NCBI GenBank assembly: GCA_023400405.1
Contig: JAEXFD010000055.1
Coordinates: 1 to 64,000 of the forward strand
Source: Pseudomonadota bacterium
Lineage (GTDB): Bacteria > Pseudomonadota > Alphaproteobacteria > Sphingomonadales > Sphingomonadaceae
Direction: 5' to 3'
DNA length: 64,000 nt
Shown here: in pieces, positions 41,714 through 49,791 of the stretch
Position numbering within the stretch: the first letter of the stretch is position 1
Layout of the letters: each line of letters opens with the position of its first letter
Position numbers and translations under genes: made by a program
Notes under the pieces: model-generated
What the model was told of the DNA's origin: nothing
The model's database searches: none
The model's input: the letters and a program-made list of their open reading frames with translations, nothing else

Positions 41714-42588
41714 GCAGCCGCCAGTCTGACCCCGGACACGGCTTCGCTTTCACGTCGCTGCATCTCTTCGGCCCAATGGAGAATTTCCATCGTACCGTCG
41801 TAATGCTCCACGAGCGCGGTGCAACCCTCCACCCAATCGCCATCGTTATAATAGTCGATGCCCTGGATGGCGCGGATCTCGGCCTTGTGGATATGGCCGG
41901 CGATCACGCCGTCGACTCCGCGCGATCCCGCTTCGTGGGCGACGATCTCTTCGAACTTCGAAATGAACGAGACGGCGTTCTTGACCTTCTGCTTGGCATA
42001 TTTGCTGAGCGACCAATAAGGCAGCCCCATCGCCCGGCGGCCGAAATTCACCCAGCGATTGAGCGCCATCATCATTTCATACGCGGCGTCGCCCAGATGC
42101 GCGAGCCAGCGGTGCGACATGGTGATCGCATCGAATTCGTCGCCGTGCAGCACGAGCAGCCGGCGGCCGTCTGCCGTCTCGTGCACGGCCTGGCGGCGGA
42201 TATGGACTCCGCCGAAGTGCAGCCCGGCGAACTGGCGAAACATCTCGTCGTGATTGCCGGGGATATAGACGATCTCGGTGCCGCGCTTGGCCCGCTTCAG
42301 CACGCGCCAAACGATGTCGTTATGCGAATCGGGCCAATAGAAGCGCTTCTTGAGCGCCCAGCCGTCGATGATGTCGCCGACCAGGTACATCACGTCGCTG
42401 TCGACATGGTCGAGGAAGTCGATGAGCATCGCGGCGTTGCATCCGCGCGTGCCGAGATGGACGTCCGAAATCCAGATCGCTCGATAGCGGCGGCGCTCGG
42501 TGACCGGACGTTCGGGGATCGAGGGGCGCGATGCGTGGAAGTCCGCCATCGCCTGCGCGTCGAACGGAAGCCTGGTGATCGTGGCCAT
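41710..42588 (-). CDS. Calcineurin-like phosphoesterase (LpxH-related)
   Basis: The 292-aa product has the metallophosphoesterase motif set AIWISDVHLGTRG, VGDIIDGW, IPGNHDEM and VIAGHIHKAEI, with an extra helical insert. It resembles UDP-2,3-diacylglucosamine diphosphatases more than general phosphatases, including the long insert (LNRWVNFGRRAMGLPYWSLS). It could cleave a UDP-lipid or another pyrophosphate for envelope synthesis. It is the first gene of the pair with the glycosyltransferase. Confidence 0.85.
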   Translation of the reverse strand: MATITRLPFDAQAMADFHASRPSIPERPVTERRRYRAIWISDVHLGTRGCNAAMLIDFLDHVDSDVMYLVGDIIDGWALKKRFYWPDSHNDIVWRVLKRAKRGTEIVYIPGNHDEMFRQFAGLHFGGVHIRRQAVHETADGRRLLVLHGDEFDAITMSHRWLAHLGDAAYEMMMALNRWVNFGRRAMGLPYWSLSKYAKQKVKNAVSFISKFEEIVAHEAGSRGVDGVIAGHIHKAEIRAIQGIDYYNDGDWVEGCTALVEHYDGTMEILHWAEEMQRRESEAVSGVRLAAA

Positions 42589-42702
42589 CAGCCGAATCCC
42601 TGGAAATGCCCTTGCCTGGCCTGGCTAAATGGCCCGGAAATATGACATTTCGAATCGTTCGCCTTTCATGACCATGTCATAAAGATCGGCATAATCGGCC
42701 GC

Positions 42703-43320
42703 TTACGCCTCGATCGGAACATGCCCCGGCTGCGCGGCGACGCGATCGAGCCAGGCGCGGACGTTCGGATAGGGATCGAGGCTGGTGCCACCCTCCTCGG
42801 CGACGTGAGTATAGGCATAGAGCGCGATGTCGGCGAGGCCGAGCCGCGTTCCGACGAACCAGTCGTTCGGCCCGAGATGCTCGTCCATCAGCGCCAGCGC
42901 CGCATGTGCCGCCGCCTGCTTGCCGGGCAGCAGCACCTTCTGGACGGGATCGAGATGGTCGAAGCCGATCCAGCCCTTCCAGAAGCGCAGCGTCGCCACG
43001 TTGGGCTCGTGATTATACTGCTCCCAGAACATCCAGCGCAGCATGTCCGCGCGCTCGAACCGGTCCTGCGGGATCAGGTCGCTGCCATCGGCGAGATAGA
43101 AGATCGCCGCATTGCTTTCCGGAAGAAAGGTGCCGCCGCTCTGGAGCACCGGAATCCGGCCATTGGCGTTCACCTCTGCGAGGAATTGCGGGGTGCGCGT
43201 CTCGCCTTTCAGGATGTCATAATGCCGCCGCTCGAGCGGGATGCCGAGATGCGCCGCAGTCAGCCGGATCTTGTAGCAATTCCCCGACGGCGCGAATTCG
43301 TGGAGGATGAACGGTCCCAT
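42703..43320 (-). CDS. Glutathione S-transferase family protein
   Basis: The 205-aa product has a GST N-domain (FILHEFAPSGNCYKIRLTAA, NANGRIPVLQ with cis-Pro, LPESNAAIFYLADGS) and a helical C-domain with GLADIALYAYTHVAEEGG. The Ser in SGNCYK may activate glutathione, or the Cys could take part. The start at 43320 (MGPFILHEFA) is preceded by GGGGAGCAGGCC. It is monocistronic and different in sequence from the GST at 38197. Confidence 0.88.
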   Translation of the reverse strand: MGPFILHEFAPSGNCYKIRLTAAHLGIPLERRHYDILKGETRTPQFLAEVNANGRIPVLQSGGTFLPESNAAIFYLADGSDLIPQDRFERADMLRWMFWEQYNHEPNVATLRFWKGWIGFDHLDPVQKVLLPGKQAAAHAALALMDEHLGPNDWFVGTRLGLADIALYAYTHVAEEGGTSLDPYPNVRAWLDRVAAQPGHVPIEA

Positions 43321-43411
43321 GGCCTGCTCCCCTTGTTGCCATCTTCCATGACCCTTTCGACAAGGATCGTCCAATTAGCGGTGCCGCGCGAACGACAAGC
43401 GAGGCTTATGC

Positions 43412-44413
43412 TCAATCCGCGATGCGCAGCACAATCTTGCCGACATGCCCGCCACCTTCCATCCGGCGATGCGATTCGGCGGCATCGGCAAAGGCATAGG
43501 TCGAATCGATCACCGGCTTGAGCCGGCCTTCCGCGACGAATGGCCAGACGCTGCGATGCAGCTCGTCGGCGACCATCGTCTTGAACTCCACCGAGCGCGG
43601 GCGGAGCGTCGAGCCGGTCAGGGTCAGGCGGCGGCGCATGATGTCGAAGATCGGGATCGTCGCCTGCATCCCGCCCTGCACCGCGATCGAGACGTGGCGC
43701 CCCTCCTCCGCCAGGCATTTGAGGTTGCGCGGCACATAGTCGCCGCCGACCATGTCGAGCACCACGTCGACCCCGCGGCCCCCGGTGATCTCCGCCACGC
43801 GCGCGACGAAATCCTCCTGGCGATAGTCGATCGCGTGGTCGGCACCGATCCGCCGCGCGGCGTCGCACTTGGCGGGCGACCCGGCGGTGACGATCACCGT
43901 CAGGCCGAACAGCTTGCCGAGCTGGATCGCCATCGTGCCGATGCCCGAGGTGCCGCCATGGACTAGCAGCCAGTCGCCCTCGGCAGCGTAGGCCCGCTCG
44001 AACACGTTGGTCCACACGGTGAACAGCGTCTCGGGCAGCGCCGCCGCCTCGATCATCGACAGCGCCGGCGGCACCGGCAGGCACTGGCCGGCGGGCGCGA
44101 GCGCATATTCGGCATAGGCGCCACCGGCGACGAGCGCGCAGACGCGCTGTCCCAGCAATTCGCGCGGCACCTCCTCGCCCACCGCGGCGACGGTGCCCGA
44201 AAGCTCCATGCCCAGGATCGAGGGCGCGCCGGGCGGTGGCGGATATTGCCCCTTGCGCTGCATCACCTCTGGCCGGTTGACCCCGGCGGCCGTGACCTTG
44301 ACCAGCACCTCGCCCCGTCCCGGCTGCGGCACTGGCCGCTCGACCGGCACCAGCACCTCCGGTCCGCCCGGGGCCTCTGGATCGATCGCCAGCATCGTTT
44401 CGGGGACCTGCAT
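43412..44413 (-). CDS. NADPH:quinone oxidoreductase / zinc-free MDR protein
   Basis: The 333-aa product is a medium-chain dehydrogenase/reductase with GVNRPEVMQRKGQYPPPPG, ILGMELSGTVAAVG and the nucleotide-binding LLVHGGTSGIGTMAIQLGKL. It lacks the zinc-ligand Cys cluster, as expected for the quinone oxidoreductase (PIG3-like) group, which reduces quinones with NADPH. The start at 44413 (MQVPETMLAI) is the family-typical N-terminus. It is divergent from the DUF1192 gene across 76 bp. Confidence 0.9.
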   Translation of the reverse strand: MQVPETMLAIDPEAPGGPEVLVPVERPVPQPGRGEVLVKVTAAGVNRPEVMQRKGQYPPPPGAPSILGMELSGTVAAVGEEVPRELLGQRVCALVAGGAYAEYALAPAGQCLPVPPALSMIEAAALPETLFTVWTNVFERAYAAEGDWLLVHGGTSGIGTMAIQLGKLFGLTVIVTAGSPAKCDAARRIGADHAIDYRQEDFVARVAEITGGRGVDVVLDMVGGDYVPRNLKCLAEEGRHVSIAVQGGMQATIPIFDIMRRRLTLTGSTLRPRSVEFKTMVADELHRSVWPFVAEGRLKPVIDSTYAFADAAESHRRMEGGGHVGKIVLRIAD

Positions 44414-44489
44414 CGCTTCGTCGCTTTCCGCCTCGGGAGAAACCCGGGGCCTTATTGACATCGCCCCGGCAAGGGTCAACGCTGCCCGG

Positions 44490-44687
44490 ATGGACGCCGA
44501 CGAGAATCTTCCGCGTCGCAAGGACGACCTGGTCGCGAGCCTCGCGAAGCAAGACCTCGATCCCCTTTCGGTCGAGGAACTCCAGGAACGCATCGCGCTG
44601 CTCGAAGCCGAAATCGCGCGAAGTCGGATCAAAATTTCAACCGCCATTAACCACCGCGCGAGCGCGGACGCTCTATTTAGGAAATGA
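44490..44687 (+). CDS. DUF1192 family protein (65 aa)
   Basis: The small product matches DUF1192: PRRKDDLVASLAKQDLDPLS, VEELQERIALLEAEIARSRI and a short C-terminus. Most of residues 28-50 is a predicted coiled coil. The function is unknown; it is widespread in alphaproteobacteria. The ATG at 44490 is the only reasonable start. It precedes clpA by 141 bp, where the adaptor gene clpS is often found in related genomes. Confidence 0.88.
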   Translation: MDADENLPRRKDDLVASLAKQDLDPLSVEELQERIALLEAEIARSRIKISTAINHRASADALFRK

Positions 44688-44828
44688 GCGTGACGGCACC
44701 GGAGCAGGGGCGACACGCCACGACCAAACTCCGGTGCGGGGCCGCCGCGCTTGATGCGAGGCCGATCGATCCCGACATAGGGGATCGAGGGCCGTGTATC
44801 CTTTTCGGCCCACTGGAGTAGTATCCGA

Positions 44829-47150
44829 ATGCCTAGTTTCGCCTCCGCGCTGGAATCGACGCTTCACAAGGCGCTCGAAGCCGCAAGCTCGCGCCGCCAC
44901 GAATATGCCACGCTCGAGCATCTGCTGCTCGCGCTCGTCGATGACGAGCATGCCAGCAAGGTGATGAGCGCGTGCGGGGTGGACCTCGGCGAACTCAAGA
45001 CCACCGTGGCCCATTATCTCGACACCGAGCTCGAAGCGCTCAAGGTCGATCAGGCGACCGATCCCTCGCCGACCAGCGGCTTCCAGCGCGTCGTCCAGCG
45101 CGCGATCCTCCACGTCCAGTCCTCGGGCCGCGACGAAGTGACCGGCGCCAACGTGCTCGTCGCGCTGTTCAGCGAGCGCGAGAGCTATGCCGTCTATTTC
45201 CTGCAGCAGCAGGACATGAGCCGGCTCGATGCGGTGAGCTATATCAGCCACGGCGTCGGCAAGGGCAGCTCGACCGGCGAGACGACCACGCCCAAGGGCG
45301 CGGAAGAGGAAAAGGCGCCCAAGTCCGAGACCAAGTCGACCGGCAAGGGCGAGAGCGCGCTCAAGCAGTTCACCGTCGATCTCAACGAGAAGGCGAAGAA
45401 CGGCAAGGTCGATCCGCTGATCGGACGTTCGGCGGAAGTCGATCGCACGATCCAGATCCTCTGCCGCCGCAGCAAGAACAACCCGCTCTATGTGGGCGAT
45501 CCCGGCGTGGGCAAGACAGCCATCGCCGAAGGCCTGGCGCGCAAGATCGTCGAGGGCGAAGTGCCCGAGGTGCTCAAGGAAGCGGTGATCTATTCGCTCG
45601 ACATGGGCGCGCTGCTCGCCGGCACCCGCTATCGCGGCGATTTCGAGGAGCGCCTCAAGCAGGTCGTCTCCGAGCTCGAGAAGCTGCCGCACGCGGTGCT
45701 GTTCATCGACGAGATTCACACGGTGATCGGCGCGGGCGCGACCAGCGGCGGCGCGATGGACGCCTCGAACCTGCTCAAGCCGGCGCTGTCCGGCGGCGCG
45801 ATCCGCTGCATCGGCTCGACCACCTACAAGGAGTTCCGCAATCACTTCGAGAAGGACCGCGCGCTGCTCCGCCGCTTCCAGAAGATCGACGTCAACGAGC
45901 CTTCGGTCGAGGATACGGTGAAGATCCTCGCAGGCCTTCGCACGGCGTTCGAGGAGCATCACCACCTCAAGTACACGCCCGATGCGATCAAGTCGGCGGT
46001 GGAGCTGAGCGCGCGCTACATCAACGACCGCAAGTTGCCCGACAAGGCGATCGACGTGATCGACGAGGCCGGCGCGATGCAGATGCTGGTGCCGCCGTCC
46101 AAGCGCAAGAAGACGATCACCACGCGCGAGATCGAGCAGGTGATCGCGACGATGGCGCGCATCCCCCCGAAGACCGTCTCGACCGACGACACCAAGGTGC
46201 TCGCCAATATCGACGGCGACCTCAAGCGCGTCGTGTTCGGCCAGGACAAGGCGATCGAAGTGCTGAGCTCGGCGATCAAGCTGAGCCGCGCGGGGCTGCG
46301 CGATCCGGACAAGCCGATCGGCAATTACCTGTTCTCGGGCCCGACCGGCGTCGGCAAGACCGAAGTGGCGAAGCAGCTCGCCGAGCTGCTCGGCATTCCG
46401 CTCCAGCGCTTCGACATGTCGGAATATATGGAGCGCCATTCGGTGAGCCGCCTGATCGGCGCGCCTCCGGGCTATGTCGGCTATGACCAGGGCGGCCTGC
46501 TCACCGACGCGGTCGACCAGCAACCGCATTCGGTGCTCCTGCTCGACGAGATCGAGAAGGCGCATCCGGACCTGTTCAACATCCTCCTCCAGGTGATGGA
46601 CAACGGCAAGCTGACCGATCACCACGGCAAGACGGTCGATTTCAGGAACACCATCCTGATCATGACCACCAATGCCGGCGCGTCCGACATGACCCGCGAG
46701 AGCATCGGCTTCGGCGAGATCAGCCGCGACGACGTTCAGGAAGAGGCAGTGAAGAAGCTCTTCACCCCCGAATTCCGTAATCGCCTCGATGCGATCGTGC
46801 CGTTCGACTATCTGCCGACCGCGGTGGTCAGCCGGGTCGTGGACAAGTTCATCCTCCAGCTCGAGCTGCAGCTGGCGGATCGCGGCGTTCACATTCAGCT
46901 CGACGACGACTCCAAGGCGTGGCTGACCGAGCGCGGCTATGACAAGCTCTATGGCGCGCGCCCGATGGGCCGGCTGATCCAGGAGAAGATCAAGCAGCCG
47001 CTCGCCGAGGAGCTGCTGTTCGGCAAGCTGGTCCATGGCGGCGAAGTCAACGTCAAGCTCAAGGACGGCGCGCTCGCCTTCGAGATCACCCCGGCGGCCC
47101 CCAAGCCGCGCAAGGGCGGCAAGAAGGCCGAGGCGATCAAGGCCAAGTAA
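44829..47150 (+). CDS. clpA: ATP-dependent Clp protease ATP-binding subunit ClpA
   Basis: The 773-aa product is a full ClpA: N-domain (residues 1-145), a linker rich in Lys/Glu/Thr, the first AAA module with Walker A 223-230 (GDPGVGKT) and Walker B LFIDE (291-295), and the second with Walker A 504-511 (GPTGVGKT). The SIGFG loop matches the ClpP-docking IGF/L tripeptide. It unfolds substrates and passes them to ClpP. Its usual adaptor ClpS, often encoded directly upstream, is not here; the 141 bp before the start hold no ORF for it. A terminator follows. Confidence 0.97.
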   Translation: MPSFASALESTLHKALEAASSRRHEYATLEHLLLALVDDEHASKVMSACGVDLGELKTTVAHYLDTELEALKVDQATDPSPTSGFQRVVQRAILHVQSSGRDEVTGANVLVALFSERESYAVYFLQQQDMSRLDAVSYISHGVGKGSSTGETTTPKGAEEEKAPKSETKSTGKGESALKQFTVDLNEKAKNGKVDPLIGRSAEVDRTIQILCRRSKNNPLYVGDPGVGKTAIAEGLARKIVEGEVPEVLKEAVIYSLDMGALLAGTRYRGDFEERLKQVVSELEKLPHAVLFIDEIHTVIGAGATSGGAMDASNLLKPALSGGAIRCIGSTTYKEFRNHFEKDRALLRRFQKIDVNEPSVEDTVKILAGLRTAFEEHHHLKYTPDAIKSAVELSARYINDRKLPDKAIDVIDEAGAMQMLVPPSKRKKTITTREIEQVIATMARIPPKTVSTDDTKVLANIDGDLKRVVFGQDKAIEVLSSAIKLSRAGLRDPDKPIGNYLFSGPTGVGKTEVAKQLAELLGIPLQRFDMSEYMERHSVSRLIGAPPGYVGYDQGGLLTDAVDQQPHSVLLLDEIEKAHPDLFNILLQVMDNGKLTDHHGKTVDFRNTILIMTTNAGASDMTRESIGFGEISRDDVQEEAVKKLFTPEFRNRLDAIVPFDYLPTAVVSRVVDKFILQLELQLADRGVHIQLDDDSKAWLTERGYDKLYGARPMGRLIQEKIKQPLAEELLFGKLVHGGEVNVKLKDGALAFEITPAAPKPRKGGKKAEAIKAK

Positions 47151-47174
47151 CGCTGCAGGGCAGTCGAAGTTCGA

Positions 47175-47205
47175 AGGGTCGAAACCTCCGGTTTCGGCCC
47201 TTTTC
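47175..47205 (+). terminator. Intrinsic terminator of clpA
   Basis: GGGTCGAAACC (47176-47186) pairs with GGTTTCGGCCC (47190-47200) with one G-T wobble, followed by TTTTCCTTTT. Confidence 0.82.
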
Positions 47206-47805
47206 CTTTTGCGCGAGAGCGTTAACTGCCTTTGTTAGCATGAAAAGGCGTGTCTATAGTTTAGAAGAGCGTCGCCCCTTTGCCGGATAAGACGGCGAAG
47301 AAGCCCTGCGCTGTTCCATTTTGAAACATAGATTTGGGGCATGGGACAGCCCGCCAAAACCATTATCCTTAATCGTTTCAATACCGTAGTGGCTATCTGC
47401 ATAACGGGTCGTGCAAGTTCGAGCATTCGCCATGAAGCCTCGAACGCAGGATTGACAGGCGGCGATGCGCCGCCGCGGGAGGGAAGGCGGCTGTGGGGGC
47501 CGCAACGATCAGGCCTCGCGTGCAAGCGCCGGGCCGCTCCTCCCGAAAAATCGGAATACCGCATGCGCCGGAATCGGCCCTGCGGCAACCAGACTGGCGC
47601 GCGCGGGTTTGCGCCGCCCGGTCGATCGCTCCTCGGCGAATGGTGGCGGCAGGCGCGTTCAGGCCGATCCGCCCCCCGGTCCAACCGAGAGCTCGGGGCG
47701 CCGTGCACCCCCACCCCCCAACGCACGGCGCCCCACCCCTTTCGGCAGCACATTTCATCCACCGAAAAATCGCCGCTCCCCCGCGATCTTTACGAGTTGT
47801 TCGTC
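47206..47805. other. 600-bp gap with a C-rich-loop hairpin before the diguanylate cyclase
   Basis: I find no credible gene here. The first 200 bp (47206-47420) are clearly AT-richer than the surroundings and probably hold the promoter. A perfect 12-bp hairpin (GGGGCGCCGTGC 47695-47706 with GCACGGCGCCCC 47723-47734) has the loop ACCCCCACCCCCCAAC and lies 72 bp upstream of the cyclase start, so it would be in its mRNA leader. It has no T-run and is unlike a terminator. Confidence 0.6.
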
Positions 47806-49512
47806 ATGTCGGCCCAGAAAGCGATCATGTTCGGGGGAGCATATATCCGCCTGGTCGCGATGATCGGGGCGTTCGCGCTGTTGTGCGGCCTCGCCGCGCC
47901 GGCATGGGCGCAAGGGCCGGTCGGCGAGAAGCTGCAGGTCTGCCTCCTCCGCGATACCGGCGGCATGCGCGCCGCGACGCTGATCCGCGAGCCCGAACGC
48001 TTCGATTGCCGTACCCCGCAGCATGAACTCGGTCCCGGTGATTTCTGGGCGGTGTCGAGCGAGATCGGGCTCCTCTCCCGGCCCGCCGATCCCCTGACCG
48101 TCCGCTACAACAGCCTGTGGCAGGCCGGCGTCTCGCTTCACGTCCTCTATGCCGATGGAGCGATCGTCAGCGCGCATACGGACGCGCGCGGCATCGCCCC
48201 CTATATCCAGCTCGGCGCGATCGCCGAGCAGCGCCTGCCTCCCCGCACGGCGCCGGTCGTCCGCCTGCTCTGGCATGTCGAAGGCGCCGCCAACATGCGC
48301 GGCGTGATGAAGGACGCGCGCATCTCCACCGTCGAGCAGGGGCGTGCCTCGAACCTGTCCCTCGCCGCCGCATACGGGTTGTTCGGCGGCCTGTGCCTCG
48401 CGCTGATCGTCTACAATCTCGCCTTGTGGGGCGCCCTGCGCCACCGCTTCCAGCTCTTCTATTGCCTGATGGTCGGCGCGCTTGCGCTCTATGCCTTCTC
48501 CTCATCGGGAGCGATGGCCTGGCTGTTCCCGGAGCTCGGCAACAATATCCGCCTGCGCACCAACTATCTGATGCTCGGCGCCGCCGCCGCGAGCGCGCTG
48601 GTGTTCGCGCGCAATTTCTTCGAGCCGCGGATCTTCGCCGGCTGGCTCGGCCGATACACCACCGCCGCGACGATCGGGCTCGCGGGCGTGGGCGCGTTCG
48701 TCTTCGCTTTCGCGTCGCTGGCGCCGCGCCTGGTCGATCATGTCTTCAGCAGCGTCTTCCTGTCGCTCAGCGTCGTCACGGTCGCGACGCTGTGGCGGGC
48801 ATGGCGGCTGCGCAGCAACTATCTCTGGCTGTTCGCGATCGGCTGGGGAGCCCCGATCCTCACCGCGACGCTGCGCCTGCTGTCGAACTTCAACCTGTTC
48901 CCGGTAAGCTTCTGGCTAGACAATTCGACGATCCTGGCGATGGTCGTCGAAGCGCTGATCTCGAGCCTGGCGATCGCCTATCGGATGAAGCTGCTGCGCG
49001 ACGAGCGCGACGAGGCGATCACCCGCGAAGTGCTCGCGCGCCGCCTCGCCGATACCGATCCGCTGACCGGCCTGCTCAATCGCCGCGCCTTCCTGGCCGC
49101 GGCGATCGGGCGCGACGGCGAGCACCAGCTGCTGATCGTCGACATCGACCATTTCAAGCGGGTCAACGAAACGCTCGGCCATGACGGGGGGGACGAAGTG
49201 TTGCGGCTGTTCGCACGGGCATTGCGTGCCGGTGCCGCCACGACGACGCTGTTGGCCCGATTGGGCGGCGAGGAATTCGCCCTGCTGACTCCGGGCGAGG
49301 CGGCGCTCGATCCGGACTGGCTGCTCGGCCGCCTGCGCAATGCCCGGATGCCGTTCGATATCACGGTGACTGCGAGCATCGGCGTGTGCAGCGGCCCGGT
49401 GGGCAACGAGCCCGAGTGGAAGCGCCTCTATCGCGGCGCGGACAGCGCCTTGTTCGAAGCCAAGGCCGCGGGCCGCGATCGGGTGCGCAGCGTGGTTCGC
49501 GCCGCCGCCTGA
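47806..49512 (+). CDS. 7TM-DISM diguanylate cyclase
   Basis: The 568-aa product has a signal sequence, a periplasmic 7TMR-DISMED2-type sensor domain (residues about 40-190), seven membrane helices of the 7TM-DISM kind (about 195-400) and a GGDEF domain. The active site LGGEEF is intact and the fold start DPLTGLLNRRAF is present, so it should make cyclic di-GMP. The inhibitory RxxD site is absent: ATTT occupies those positions. The start at 47806 (MSAQKAIMFGG) leads into the first hydrophobic segment. The signal sensed outside the cell is unknown. Confidence 0.9.
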   Translation: MSAQKAIMFGGAYIRLVAMIGAFALLCGLAAPAWAQGPVGEKLQVCLLRDTGGMRAATLIREPERFDCRTPQHELGPGDFWAVSSEIGLLSRPADPLTVRYNSLWQAGVSLHVLYADGAIVSAHTDARGIAPYIQLGAIAEQRLPPRTAPVVRLLWHVEGAANMRGVMKDARISTVEQGRASNLSLAAAYGLFGGLCLALIVYNLALWGALRHRFQLFYCLMVGALALYAFSSSGAMAWLFPELGNNIRLRTNYLMLGAAAASALVFARNFFEPRIFAGWLGRYTTAATIGLAGVGAFVFAFASLAPRLVDHVFSSVFLSLSVVTVATLWRAWRLRSNYLWLFAIGWGAPILTATLRLLSNFNLFPVSFWLDNSTILAMVVEALISSLAIAYRMKLLRDERDEAITREVLARRLADTDPLTGLLNRRAFLAAAIGRDGEHQLLIVDIDHFKRVNETLGHDGGDEVLRLFARALRAGAATTTLLARLGGEEFALLTPGEAALDPDWLLGRLRNARMPFDITVTASIGVCSGPVGNEPEWKRLYRGADSALFEAKAAGRDRVRSVVRAAA

Positions 49513-49552
49513 ACCGCTTGCCGCGAATCGGCGGCCGGCCTATCATCCGGCC

Positions 49553-49759
49553 ATGCGCCGCCAGGCCTCCTTCGTCGCGATCGCCGCCCTCGCCGTGCTG
49601 AGCCTTTTCGCGCTTGCCGGGCACGAGCGCCGAGCCGACATCGCGATCCTCACCCATCGGGCGGACGACCTGGCGCCCGCGCGCGTCCACGCGGCTGCCG
49701 ATTTCGGAATCTTCGCGGTTTCGCTGCTCGTCACCTGGAGCCGCCGGCTCACGCCTTGA
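49553..49759 (+). CDS. Small hypothetical membrane-associated protein (68 aa)
   Basis: The ATG-started product has a hydrophobic N-terminal segment (SFVAIAALAVLSLFALAG) and a second moderate one (FGIFAVSLLVTWS). It may be a small membrane protein, but it has no recognised family and lies between two larger genes, 40 bp after the cyclase stop and 32 bp before the acyl-CoA ligase, so it could be a chance frame in an operon gap. The ribosome site is weak. Confidence 0.45.
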   Translation: MRRQASFVAIAALAVLSLFALAGHERRADIAILTHRADDLAPARVHAAADFGIFAVSLLVTWSRRLTP

Positions 49760-49791
49760 ACCCTGCGCATGGCCTGCTTACACGGTTGTAA

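Noticed and set aside
44690..44740. Inverted repeat CACCGGAG/CTCCGGTG before clpA as a terminator
   Set aside because: Long loop and no T-run; more likely part of the clpA promoter or leader, or chance.
44673..47036. 787-residue minus-strand frame antisense to clpA
   Set aside because: No domain and shadow-type composition; ClpA is complete on the plus strand.
47235..47762. 175-residue minus-strand frame in the clpA-cyclase gap
   Set aside because: No recognisable motif, Arg-rich composition and a stretch of repetitive palindromes; probably a chance frame.
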